Positions 43,285-51,182 of a DNA stretch of 51,485 bases are shown piece after piece. The position numbers and the translations under genes were made by a program. The notes beneath the pieces were generated by a model. The model was not told the DNA's origin, made no database searches, and worked only from the letters and a program-made list of their open reading frames with translations. Positions within the stretch are counted from its first letter, which is position 1; each line of letters starts with the position of its first letter. Source of the DNA: Treponema sp. (GTDB taxonomy: Bacteria; Spirochaetota; Spirochaetia; Treponematales; Treponemataceae); assembly GCA_017484285.1 (NCBI GenBank), contig JAFUTH010000004.1, positions 1 through 51,485 on the forward strand, in the 5' to 3' direction.

Positions 43285-43761
43285 CTACCGAGCGATAGCC
43301 TTTCCATTCAGAAGGGCTTCAATCAGTTCGCCTTTTTTATAGACGAGTTTGAGCGAAAAGAATGGCGCGTTTTCGCGGAGCAATCTGAAGAAAATCTTGT
43401 CGCCCTCCCAAAGCTCCAACTCGTCGATTTTGTCAATCGGATACCACTCCAATTTTCCTTCGTCACAGTCAATAATCTCACCATGAAAACTATCGGTCGT
43501 AAATAAGTGCATGTATTCGGCGGGGTTATCGTCAGAAATAAAAGTCACGATTCCACGAAAGCGGTAACTATCGAGCGTTAGTCCTGTTTCTTCCTTTACT
43601 TCACGGAGCAGGCAATCTTCGGGGCTTTCTCGCTCTTCAAAATGTCCGCCCACGCCAATCCATTTATCGTGGTTGATGTCATTCTTTTTGGTAATGCGGT
43701 GTAACATGAGATAACAGCCGTCTTTTTCGATATAGCAGAGTGTAGTGAGCGGTGATTTCAT
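43285..43761 (-). CDS. NUDIX hydrolase, MutT-like
   Basis: The 158-residue protein starts MKSPLTTLCYIEKDG. The Nudix box is complete at residues ~38-60: GHFEERESPEDCLLREVKEE, followed by TGL. Members of this branch cleave 8-oxo-dGTP or nucleotide sugars; the substrate here is unknown. It carries three CGNNCGNTAGTTTT-type words (43281, 43486, 43564), two exact, one spanning its stop. Confidence 0.9.
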   Translation of the reverse strand: MKSPLTTLCYIEKDGCYLMLHRITKKNDINHDKWIGVGGHFEERESPEDCLLREVKEETGLTLDSYRFRGIVTFISDDNPAEYMHLFTTDSFHGEIIDCDEGKLEWYPIDKIDELELWEGDKIFFRLLRENAPFFSLKLVYKKGELIEALLNGKAIAR

Positions 43762-43810
43762 GACGATAAGTGTAACGAAAAACGGAGATTGCGTCTTTAG
43801 CAAAAAAAAT

Positions 43811-43839
43811 TTGCAAGTTCCAAACTTCGGTCATATACT
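43811..43839 (+). promoter_or_regulatory. Promoter of the ABC importer operon
   Basis: TTGCAA at 43811 and TATACT at 43834, 17 bp apart, ahead of the binding-protein gene start at 43881 (GGAGG upstream of the ATG). Confidence 0.65.
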
Positions 43840-43880
43840 TTTTAGTAAGGATTTATTTTCTTTCCTGAATTGGAGGTACT

Positions 43881-44987
43881 ATGAAAAAACTTCTTGCTGT
43901 GTTGGCTGGTGCTGTTCTTGCACTCAGTTTTTCTGCTTGTAACAAAAAGGCTGCGAATGTTGCGCAGGCTGGCGATACTGCGGGCGAATTTAGCGAGCTT
44001 ATTGCGGCTGCAAAGGCAGAAGGTGCGCTTACGGTATATGGTTCTTGTGAGGAAGAATATCTTTCTGTTGCCGTAAAGAACTTTGAAAAGCTCTACGGAA
44101 TTCCCACAAAGTATCAGCGGCTTTCTACATCGGAAGTCTACACGAAGATTTCTGAGGAACGCGGAAATCCATCGGCTGACGTGTGGTTCGGTGGCACGAC
44201 TGACCCGTATAACGAGGCTGTTGCTGCGGGCTTGCTTGAGTCATACGACGCAGCGAACGCAAAAAATCTTATCAGCGCGGATTACAAAGACGCAACAAAT
44301 TGCTGGTTCGGAATTTACAAAGGAATTTTGGGATTCATGGTTGATCAGGAAGAGTTAAAAGCGAAAAATCTTCCCGCTCCAAAAACATGGGACGACTTGC
44401 TCAAACCTGAGTACAAGGGCTTGATTATGCTTTCTAACCCGAACACGGCAGGAACGGCAAAACTTGTCATCAACACGATGATTCAGATGAAAGGTCATGA
44501 TGCCGCAATGGAGTATTTCAAGGCATTGGATCAAAATGTCGCTCAGTACACAAAATCTGGCTCAGGTCCGTCAAAGATGGTCGGTCCGCATGAATGTGTT
44601 ATCGGCGTTGGATTCTTGCATGACGGCATTTATCAGATTCTTCAGGGCTACGAGAATATCGGTCTTGTTGTTCCGGAAGACGGCACTTCATTCGAGGTTG
44701 GCGCAACGGCAATCTTTAAGGGCGCAAAACACCCGAACGCCGCAAAACTTTGGATTGAATACGCGCTTTCTCCCGACTGCGTGAATTTGGCAAAAACGGC
44801 GGGTTCTTATCAGTTCCTCGTTCTTTCAAACGCAGAGCAGCCAAAAGAAGCGACTCAGTTCGGTCTTGATATGAACAACACGATTAAATACGACTTTGAG
44901 GATGCAAAGAAAAACAGCGCGAAGTATGTCGAGGACTTCTTCAACGCGATGGAAAGCGGCTCAAACGACAAGTTCAAGACAAAATAA
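43881..44987 (+). CDS. Iron-type ABC importer, substrate-binding lipoprotein
   Basis: The 368-residue protein has a lipoprotein signal (AVLALSFSAC, Cys20) and the type-II periplasmic binding fold of the FbpA/AfuA/PotD group: AAKAEGALTVYGSCEEEYLS, SADVWFGGTTDPYNEAVAAG, GIYKGILGFMVDQEEL and WDDLLKPEYKGLIML. This family delivers ferric iron or other small charged ligands to the permease. The pair of tyrosines usual for Fe binding is not clearly assignable, so the ligand is uncertain. It is the first gene of the operon; a terminator-like double hairpin follows. Confidence 0.85.
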   Translation: MKKLLAVLAGAVLALSFSACNKKAANVAQAGDTAGEFSELIAAAKAEGALTVYGSCEEEYLSVAVKNFEKLYGIPTKYQRLSTSEVYTKISEERGNPSADVWFGGTTDPYNEAVAAGLLESYDAANAKNLISADYKDATNCWFGIYKGILGFMVDQEELKAKNLPAPKTWDDLLKPEYKGLIMLSNPNTAGTAKLVINTMIQMKGHDAAMEYFKALDQNVAQYTKSGSGPSKMVGPHECVIGVGFLHDGIYQILQGYENIGLVVPEDGTSFEVGATAIFKGAKHPNAAKLWIEYALSPDCVNLAKTAGSYQFLVLSNAEQPKEATQFGLDMNNTIKYDFEDAKKNSAKYVEDFFNAMESGSNDKFKTK

Positions 44988-45000
44988 AAACAACTTCTGC

Positions 45001-45055
45001 CTGCGGTAATACGCAGTTTTTTAGACGGAGCGTGTCATAATTCTTTGTGGCACGC
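45001..45055 (+). terminator. Double hairpin between binding protein and permease genes
   Basis: First hairpin CTGCG/CGCAG with TTTTTT (45001-45022); second GAGCGTGTCA/TGGCACGCTC (45026-45055) with one G-T pair. The first hairpin would reduce read-through, giving more binding protein than permease. Confidence 0.75.
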
Positions 45056-45081
45056 TCTTGCTTCTTATTGAGGAAATGTGA

Positions 45082-46794
45082 ATGGCGAATGAAAATCAAG
45101 GGCGTGCGCTCGACCGAAAAAAATTCTTCGCAGACCCAGTGCTCATCAGCATGATTGGAGTGCTTTTGGTGTTTCTTGCGTTGTTTATCTTGTATCCGCT
45201 GCTGATGGTGCTTTTAGACAGTCTCGTGAGCGAAGGAAAAGTCACGCTCTCTGTCTTCAAGCGCATTTTGAGCATGGCGCGCTTCCGAACGGCGTTCACA
45301 AATACCATCACGCTCGGATTTATTACGGGATTTGCTTCCACTGCGATAGGACTTTTGTTTGCCTATGTGGAAGTGTATGTCAAATTGCGCACGAAGGTGC
45401 TGAGCGGATTGTTCCGTCTCGTGTCAATGCTCCCGATTGTTTCGCCGCCGTTCGTGCTCTCCCTTTCGATGATTATGCTTTTCGGGCGAAGCGGCATCAT
45501 TACTCGTTCGCTCTTGCACATCACTGATTCAAACATTTATGGCTTAAAGGGAATTGCCATCGTTCAGATTATGACTTTTTTCCCCGTCTGCTATCTCATG
45601 CTCATGGGGCTTTTAAAGAATATCGACCCGTCTCTTGAAGAAGCGGCCCGCGATATGGGGGCGAGCCGCTGGAAGGTCTTTACAAGCGTCACCCTGCCGC
45701 TCCTTCTCCCTGGCTTAGGAAATGCTTTTTTGGTAACGTTCATTGAGTCGGTCGCAGATTTCGCAAACCCAATGCTTATCGGCGGTTCATACGACACGCT
45801 TGCAACTACGATTTACTTGCAGGTAACAGGCGCGTATGATGCGACGGGTGCCGCCGCAATGTCGGTGGTGCTTCTCTCGCTTACGGTGATTCTCTTCCTT
45901 ATCCAGAAATATTATCTTGAGCAAAAGACTGCCGCGACGCTCACGGGAAAAGCGAGCCGTGCGCGAATGCTTATCACCGACACGAGCGTGCGCGTTCCGC
46001 TTTCGTTGCTCTGTGGGGCGGCGAGTTTGTTCGTTCTTTTGCTTTATGTGATGGTTCCGTTCGGCGCGCTCTTCAAACTTTGGGGGCGAAATTACTCGCT
46101 TACGTGGAAGTGGTTTGATTACATGTTCCGCACAAGCGGCATTAAGGCGTTCAAAGATTCATTCGTGCTTTCTTTGATTGCCGCTCCGCTTACGGCGCTT
46201 CTCTCGATGATTATTTCCTATCTCGTCGTCAAAAAGAAGTTCAAGGCGAAGGGCTTCATTGAATTTGTCTCGATGCTTGCGATGGCGGTTCCGGGAACGG
46301 TTCTCGGTATCGGTTATATCCGCGGTTATGCGAACGGTCTTTTCAGAACGGGCGTGATGTCAAGTCTCTACGGTACGGGCTTGATTTTGATTATCGTCTT
46401 TATCGTGCGCTCTCTTCCGACGGGAACGCGAAGCGGAATCTCAGCCCTCCGACAAATCGACAAATCAATCGAAGAAAGTGCGTATGACATGGGGGCGGGA
46501 AGTGCACGGGTCTTTATGACGGTCACGCTGCCGTTGATACGCGATTCGTTCTTCTCGGGGCTTGTCACGGCATTCGTCCGCTCAATCACGGCAATTTCGG
46601 CAATCATCTTGCTCGTCACCCCGGACTTTCTTCTCATCACCTGCCAAATCAACGAGCAGGCTGAAAAGGGCAACTACGGAATTGCCTGTGCGTACGCGAC
46701 GGTGCTTATCATCATCACATACGGTGCGGTGCTTTTGATGCGGCTCGGAATTCGCTTCTTCGGCACAAGCAGAAAAATAAAAGCAAAAGACTAA
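45082..46794 (+). CDS. ABC importer permease, fused FbpB type
   Basis: The 570-residue protein contains two permease halves with about 12 membrane helices. Each half has the EAA loop for the ATPase: EEAARDMGASRWKVFTSVTL near residue 186 and EESAYDMGAGSARVFMTVTL near 465. This tandem form is typical of FbpB/SfuB iron permeases. It forms a membrane channel with the 46814 ATPase. 19 nt separate the stop from the next ATG. Confidence 0.92.
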   Translation: MANENQGRALDRKKFFADPVLISMIGVLLVFLALFILYPLLMVLLDSLVSEGKVTLSVFKRILSMARFRTAFTNTITLGFITGFASTAIGLLFAYVEVYVKLRTKVLSGLFRLVSMLPIVSPPFVLSLSMIMLFGRSGIITRSLLHITDSNIYGLKGIAIVQIMTFFPVCYLMLMGLLKNIDPSLEEAARDMGASRWKVFTSVTLPLLLPGLGNAFLVTFIESVADFANPMLIGGSYDTLATTIYLQVTGAYDATGAAAMSVVLLSLTVILFLIQKYYLEQKTAATLTGKASRARMLITDTSVRVPLSLLCGAASLFVLLLYVMVPFGALFKLWGRNYSLTWKWFDYMFRTSGIKAFKDSFVLSLIAAPLTALLSMIISYLVVKKKFKAKGFIEFVSMLAMAVPGTVLGIGYIRGYANGLFRTGVMSSLYGTGLILIIVFIVRSLPTGTRSGISALRQIDKSIEESAYDMGAGSARVFMTVTLPLIRDSFFSGLVTAFVRSITAISAIILLVTPDFLLITCQINEQAEKGNYGIACAYATVLIIITYGAVLLMRLGIRFFGTSRKIKAKD

Positions 46795-46813
46795 CGCAAA
46801 AGGAGATACTACT

Positions 46814-47902
46814 ATGCCAAAAGAGAAAAAAGGCGTTCGCCTCGACCATATATCAAAAATCTATCAAGACCCCAAGACGGGCAAAGATTTTTACGCAGTT
46901 CATGAGACCACATTGGACATTAAGCCCGGCACATTCGTCACGCTTTTAGGACCTTCCGGCTGCGGAAAAACCACCACGCTCCGCATGATTGCAGGTTTTG
47001 AAAGCCCAGACGAGGGCGAAATCTATCTCGGTGATGAGCCGATTAACGCGCTTCCGCCGAACAAACGCGATACGGCGATGGTGTTCCAGAGCTACGCGCT
47101 TTTGCCGCATTACAATGTGTTCGACAATGTTGCCTACGGCTTAAAAATCCGCAAGCTTCCCAAAGAAGAAATCAAAGAAAAGGTAATGAACATCTTGAAG
47201 CTCGTGGAGATGGAAGGCATGGAAGGGCGCATGACGAACCAGCTTTCGGGCGGTCAGCAGCAGCGAGTTGCCCTTGCTCGTGCGCTTGTTATGGAGCCAG
47301 GCGTTCTTTTGTTTGATGAGCCGCTTTCAAACCTCGACGCAAAACTCCGTGTCACAATGCGCACTGAAATCCGAAAGATTCAGCAGAAAGTCGGAATCAC
47401 TGCCGTGTATGTCACCCACGACCAGAGCGAGGCGATGAGCATTTCCGACCAGATTATCATCATGAGCAAGGGAAAGGTCGAGCAAATCGGAAGCCCGCGC
47501 GAGATTTATTACCGCCCTGTGAACAAATTCGTGGCGGACTTCATCGGTGAGGCAAATTTCCTTGATGCGGCGGTGCTTGTCGTAAGCGGCGAGGGCGAAA
47601 ATGCTACGGCGACTATCTCAGTTGCGGGTACACAACTTGAAGTGCAGAATTACGCGGGCTTGAGCGTAGGAAGCAGTGCCTCTCTCGTTCTTCGCCCGGA
47701 AAATGTAACGCTCGCCGACACGGGAATTTTGCGCGGCACGGTCACGTTCAGTACCTTTATGGGAAGCTATCAGTATTATCAGGTAGACGTGGGCGGAAAG
47801 AGCGTAAATATCACCGACTACAACCCGTTGGGCAAAAAAATCTACGAGGCGGGCGAAAGTGCCTGTCTCAATTTTGACACCACGGGCGTGTATATTTTAT
47901 AG
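46814..47902 (+). CDS. ABC importer ATP-binding protein
   Basis: The 362-residue protein has Walker A GPSGCGKTTT near residue 47, signature LSGGQQQR near 144, Walker B VLLFDEP near 167 and the H-loop VTHDQSE near 199. A C-terminal TOBE-like domain (SSASLVLRPENVTLAD) follows. It matches the FbpC/PotA group. The start has AAAGGAG upstream. It powers the importer with the two genes before it. Confidence 0.94.
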   Translation: MPKEKKGVRLDHISKIYQDPKTGKDFYAVHETTLDIKPGTFVTLLGPSGCGKTTTLRMIAGFESPDEGEIYLGDEPINALPPNKRDTAMVFQSYALLPHYNVFDNVAYGLKIRKLPKEEIKEKVMNILKLVEMEGMEGRMTNQLSGGQQQRVALARALVMEPGVLLFDEPLSNLDAKLRVTMRTEIRKIQQKVGITAVYVTHDQSEAMSISDQIIIMSKGKVEQIGSPREIYYRPVNKFVADFIGEANFLDAAVLVVSGEGENATATISVAGTQLEVQNYAGLSVGSSASLVLRPENVTLADTGILRGTVTFSTFMGSYQYYQVDVGGKSVNITDYNPLGKKIYEAGESACLNFDTTGVYIL

Positions 47903-48049
47903 AACCGGATGCATGAGGAAATTAGGGGAAATTTTCTTCTAATTTCCCTTAAAATTCCCCTGTTTCTCTAAATTTTTCCTCAAATTTTTTAGCGCGCACA
48001 TACCCCGAAAGCCGCTTGTTAATTGCGACGGTTTTAATTACCAAAAGGT

Positions 48050-49206
48050 TTACAGTGTCTTTGCAAATTTAGAAATTTCTTGCCAGAACCTACGAGCGGA
48101 TTCTACGAGAGTTTCTTTCTGTTCATATATCGCAAAGCACGCCATAATATATAAAATACACTCCAAAACAATAATCGCGATAATTTTCTTGAAAATGATT
48201 TCAGTCTTAAATCCGCAGGCAAATTCAAATGCGAAGTATGAAAGCAAGCACAAAATTACAGAAATGAGAATGTAAAATTCATAGCCACCAGCTTGTCGCA
48301 TAGTCAAACTATATGAAAACAAGACATATGTCATAATTGAAATAAGAACAAGAATTAGCGAGATGACTCTTCGTGCAGCGTTTTTGGAATAAAAGGTGAT
48401 GGTGCACTTAAGTACGGTATATACAGCGAGTCCGATTTTGGAGAATTGTTCGGAAATCTCATTTGTGAGTAAGTTTTTCTTTAAAAGCACAACGATGCTT
48501 GAGAGAAGCACAAGGCTTGCACAAATATCAAGTAAATTCAGCAAGAAAGAAACTGCGGAATTTTGTTTGCGTGGAACGGTTTTATCCTTTGCTTTTTCGC
48601 TGTCATCATTTGAAGTTGTTTCCGGTTTGGGTGACTCAGACTCAGCTTTTTGTTTTTCAGATGGAGTCGAGTTCTCTTCTTCTGATTTCGTATTTTTAGA
48701 TTCCGTAGTGCTTTCTGCGGAAATATTTTCTTTTTTGGACTCAGATTTTGGTGTTTCTGTTTCTTCTGCGCGTTTTACCTTGAATTGTATGTGCGTAATT
48801 TCATGGAAGCCTTTTGCGACAGAATTTTTAAAATCCGCGATTTTTTCTGCACTTTCATCTGCTATATTCAAAACTTCATCACAGAAACTTCGCAAAGGAA
48901 CGAAAGCAGGAGTTTTTACGAGTTCGCCCAAATCTGCTTGCGGAAGTTCTCCCTGCGTGAAGGCGAACTTTAAAATGTCACAGAGTGTCTTTCCTTTTTC
49001 TTCGCCTAATCCCCTTTTTTGAGAAACCAATAAAGAGCTTTGTCGCTGACTACAAAACCATATCGCAAAAATGAAGCTGTCCACACGGCACAAAGTAAGT
49101 TTTCATTATCAGAAAAATTGAAAAAAGTAGAAATTCGCTCTTCTGTGCTTTCAGAAAACTCGCGTTGAAAATAAGAATTTTTCATTTTGATGAGATGTGA
49201 GGGCAT
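48050..49206 (-). pseudogene. Membrane protein gene split by a frameshift
   Basis: The 5' frame starts MPSHLIKMKNSYFQREFSES at 49206 and runs 66 codons to ALYWFLKKGD-stop. The downstream frame continues GEEKGKTLCDILKFAFTQ and goes on ~320 codons to 48050. The junction is at a run of six A followed by GGGG (minus strand, about 49010-49020), so a -1 shift would join the frames. The joined protein would have an N-terminal domain of unknown type, a Glu/Ser/Lys-rich disordered stretch (~residues 165-235) and four or five membrane helices at the C-terminus. The N-terminal VVSDKALYW phrase is reminiscent of bacterial PH-like domains. No other gene of the window helps its meaning. It could be a sequencing error, a true mutation or a programmed -1 shift. 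Confidence 0.6.
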
Positions 49207-49640
49207 GATGTTTGCTCCTATCGCTTATCTTTTTGCAATTGCATAAATTAAATTGCGTATGGCATATAGCATAAAAAGGCGAATATAAATTCTCTACAAT
49301 TCGTGCTCATCTTTTCTCCCGAATGAGCTTGCCAAGAAAATTCATATTCGCCTGCAATTATATGTTTGAAATTTGAATTTTACAACTAAAATTCAAATTC
49401 TTAAAAATAGTAGCAGTCACCTCTCCAGAAGAGTTTTTAAATTCTTGTGTTACATCTGACTCTGGAACATCGCCATATGTCGTTGATGACGGCGACACCT
49501 GCGATTTCTTTACTAAATTTACAAGTTCTGATCCCGATTTGTTTGAATAAGTCGCAATTGAAAAGTTATGAAGAATGGCACTTTTTACCGTATAGGTGCA
49601 CGCAGTTTGCTTCGGCCTATTTTTGTTTTTGATTTCTAAG
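49207..49640. other. Gene-poor stretch before the carB fragment
   Basis: Nothing clearly coding on the plus strand. On the minus strand a frame at 49358-49600 encodes a protein-like, beta-rich tail (SNKSGSELVNLVKKSQVSPS, then YGDVPESDVTQEFKNSSGEV) with no good start, so it may be the remnant of a gene. A TAGG...CCTA hairpin lies near 49590-49613. Confidence 0.35.
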
Positions 49641-49671
49641 GCGAATTCTTTTTTAGAGTTCGCTTTTTTTT
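49641..49671 (+). terminator. Terminator upstream of carB
   Basis: GCGAATTCT/AGAGTTCGC stem with one T-G pair, TTTTT loop and eight T. It lies 26 nt before the carB ATG, so it may be an attenuator in the carB leader. Confidence 0.75.
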
Positions 49672-49696
49672 GCAAATTAAATAGGAGTAAAAATAG

Positions 49697-50212
49697 ATGA
49701 AACGCGATGACATCAACAAAGTATTGATTATCGGTTCGGGGCCGATTGTGATTGGTCAGGCTTGTGAGTTTAACTATTCTGGAACTCAGGCTTGTAAGGC
49801 TTTGCGTGAGCAGGGTTATAAGATTGTGCTGGTAAACTCTAACCTGGCTACAATCATGACCGACCCGGTTATGGCGGATGCTACTTATATTGAGCCGCTG
49901 GATGTGGAGCGTCTTTCGCAGATTATTGAAAAGGAGCGACCGGACGCGCTGCTGCCTAACCTTGGCGGGCAGACTGGCTTGAACATGGCTATGGAGCTGA
50001 ACAAGGCCGGCGTTCTGGACAATGATTTTTCGGGCGTTCCCCTCACTTCGTTCGGGTCGGGTGTTCCGCGAGCACTTTCGTTTTCGTGCTCGTTTTACTT
50101 CGCTAACGCTCATTCCTACACTTCGTTTCGGAACTGCTTCGCAGGTGCTACATACCCTAACGCTTTTCTTCCTAAAACATTTTCTGCAAATACAAAAACT
50201 TTCGCCGCTTAA
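49697..50212 (+). pseudogene. carB: 5' fragment of carbamoyl-phosphate synthase large subunit
   Basis: Residues 1-~112 match the start of Car[57 protein letters not shown] and [19 protein letters not shown] complete CarB is about 1,070 residues. After NKAGVLDND the frame leaves the family and enters a 130-bp palindromic element ([17 protein letters not shown] is its translation), ending at 50212. AGGAG precedes the ATG. No other part of carB follows to the window edge. The product would lack both ATP-grasp domains. This is either a broken gene or a truncated duplicate. Confidence 0.88.
50034..50163. repeat. Palindrome-rich interspersed element, copy C (130 bp)
   Basis: It runs from GCGTTCCCC to CCCTAACGC. 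Both ends agree with copy A at 9854-9948 (first eight bases and last nine). The inside differs in length and sequence but has the same kind of small inverted words (CTTCG/CGAAG, AGCAC...GTGCT). It cuts carB. Confidence 0.75.
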
Positions 50213-50336
50213 TTAGGACTTTTTATTTTCCCGCCCTTTAAACTTCCTTCCGAACTTTACAAATCATTCAAATAATTCACAAAAAATCTGATTTAGTGCT
50301 ATAATATAATTATCTTCATAAAACGGAGGTAGAACT

Positions 50337-50621
50337 ATGCTTGCAGTAAATGGTTATTATGACGGTAATGTTTGCTTGGTCGAAGAAAGAGTTTCCAAAA
50401 AGCCTCAGAAAGTTATAATCACATTTTTAGATGATTTTGTACAAAAAAAAGAAAACTCTTCAACAAGGGAAGAAAAACTTCAGGCGTTAAAAGATGTTCA
50501 AAGTTCTTATGATTCTGCCGTTAACGAAGCTTTTGGCCTTTGGAAAAATCATGACAATTCAATTTCTGTTGATGATTATGTCCGCAATATGAGAAAGGGG
50601 CGTCAGTTTGATATTCGATAG
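50337..50621 (+). CDS. Antitoxin-like protein of a broken PIN pair
   Basis: The 94-residue protein starts MLAVNGYYDGNVCLVEERVS and ends NSISVDDYVRNMRKGRQFDIR. It resembles short VapB-type antitoxins that precede PIN toxins, with an N-terminal strand and a C-terminal toxin-binding RxxRKGR tail. TATAAT at 50301 and AACGGAGG before the ATG provide expression signals. The downstream toxin gene is damaged. Family assignment comes from context and general look. Confidence 0.65.
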   Translation: MLAVNGYYDGNVCLVEERVSKKPQKVIITFLDDFVQKKENSSTREEKLQALKDVQSSYDSAVNEAFGLWKNHDNSISVDDYVRNMRKGRQFDIR

Positions 50622-50806
50622 CGATGTTCTTATCTGGTTCTTCAGAGGAAATGAAAATGCCAAAAAGATAGTACGCGGGAACATACCGTTTTCGATTTCT
50701 GCTTGCCTCGACAGCCATTGAAAATAATGAAACTCTTTGCACCGCAAACGGCAAACATTATAAGTGCGTTCCAGATTTGCAGATGGATTTGTTTAAGGTA
50801 GATTAA
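50608..50806 (+). pseudogene. Broken PIN-domain toxin gene
   Basis: A TTG at 50608, overlapping the antitoxin stop, opens LIFDSDVLIWFFRGNENAKK, the N-terminus of a PIN toxin with catalytic Asp. After ISACLDSH there is a stop at 50719-50721. In the next frame LLASTAIENNETLCTANGKH then YKCVPDLQMDLFKVD gives the usual PIN C-terminus. Thus ~65-70 codons of the middle are missing and the frame changes. The result is an inactive toxin beside an intact antitoxin. Confidence 0.8.
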
Positions 50807-51182
50807 GACACAACAAATGAGAAGCTTAAACGAAAACAGACAGGCATATCTATTAGGAATTTTCCTTTTCCCTTAATTTTTTTTAAATCTTCCACCGATT
50901 TTTCCCCGAAAATCAAATTTCCGTGTTATAATACATATTATGTTTGCAAATCCATGCAAAAAAACAAGATTTTTCTCTAGTCCACTTGACATAATTTCTC
51001 TCTTCGTGTCAAAATTCACAGCACAGCACTAGCTATAACTCTGCCCGAAACATAATTTCGGGCTACACGCATTTTAAATCAGACATTACAACTTTCTCAC
51101 ACAGGAAAACCGCCCATGATGCAGGCATAAATTATGCCCTGCTCATGGGCTTTTCATATTTTAAACCATTTAGGAGGCATCT
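50807..51182 (+). promoter_or_regulatory. Leader region of the last lipoprotein gene
   Basis: An extended -10 (TGTTATAAT, 50924-50932) is followed by ~245 nt of leader. It contains a perfect hairpin GCCCGAAA/TTTCGGGC (51043-51063) and a long hairpin GCCCATGA...TCATGGGC (51112-51150) followed by TTTTCATATTTT. The second is terminator-like, 22 nt before the AGGAGG ribosome site. A TTGACA...TGTCAA inverted repeat is at 50986-51012. The layout suggests an attenuated or regulated leader. No riboswitch class is recognised. Confidence 0.55.

Noticed and set aside
48396..49022. 208-codon plus-strand Ser-rich frame
   Set aside because: Antisense of the Glu/Ser/Lys linker; codon pattern is the reverse of Ser/Glu codons.
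49358..50113. 251-codon minus-strand frame over carB
   Set aside because: The right part is antisense to carB and the repeat; only the last ~80 codons look protein-like, without a start, so it was noted in the region entry instead.
50941..51034. 30-codon frame from ATG 50941 in the leader
   Set aside because: No ribosome site and low-complexity content; more likely non-coding leader.
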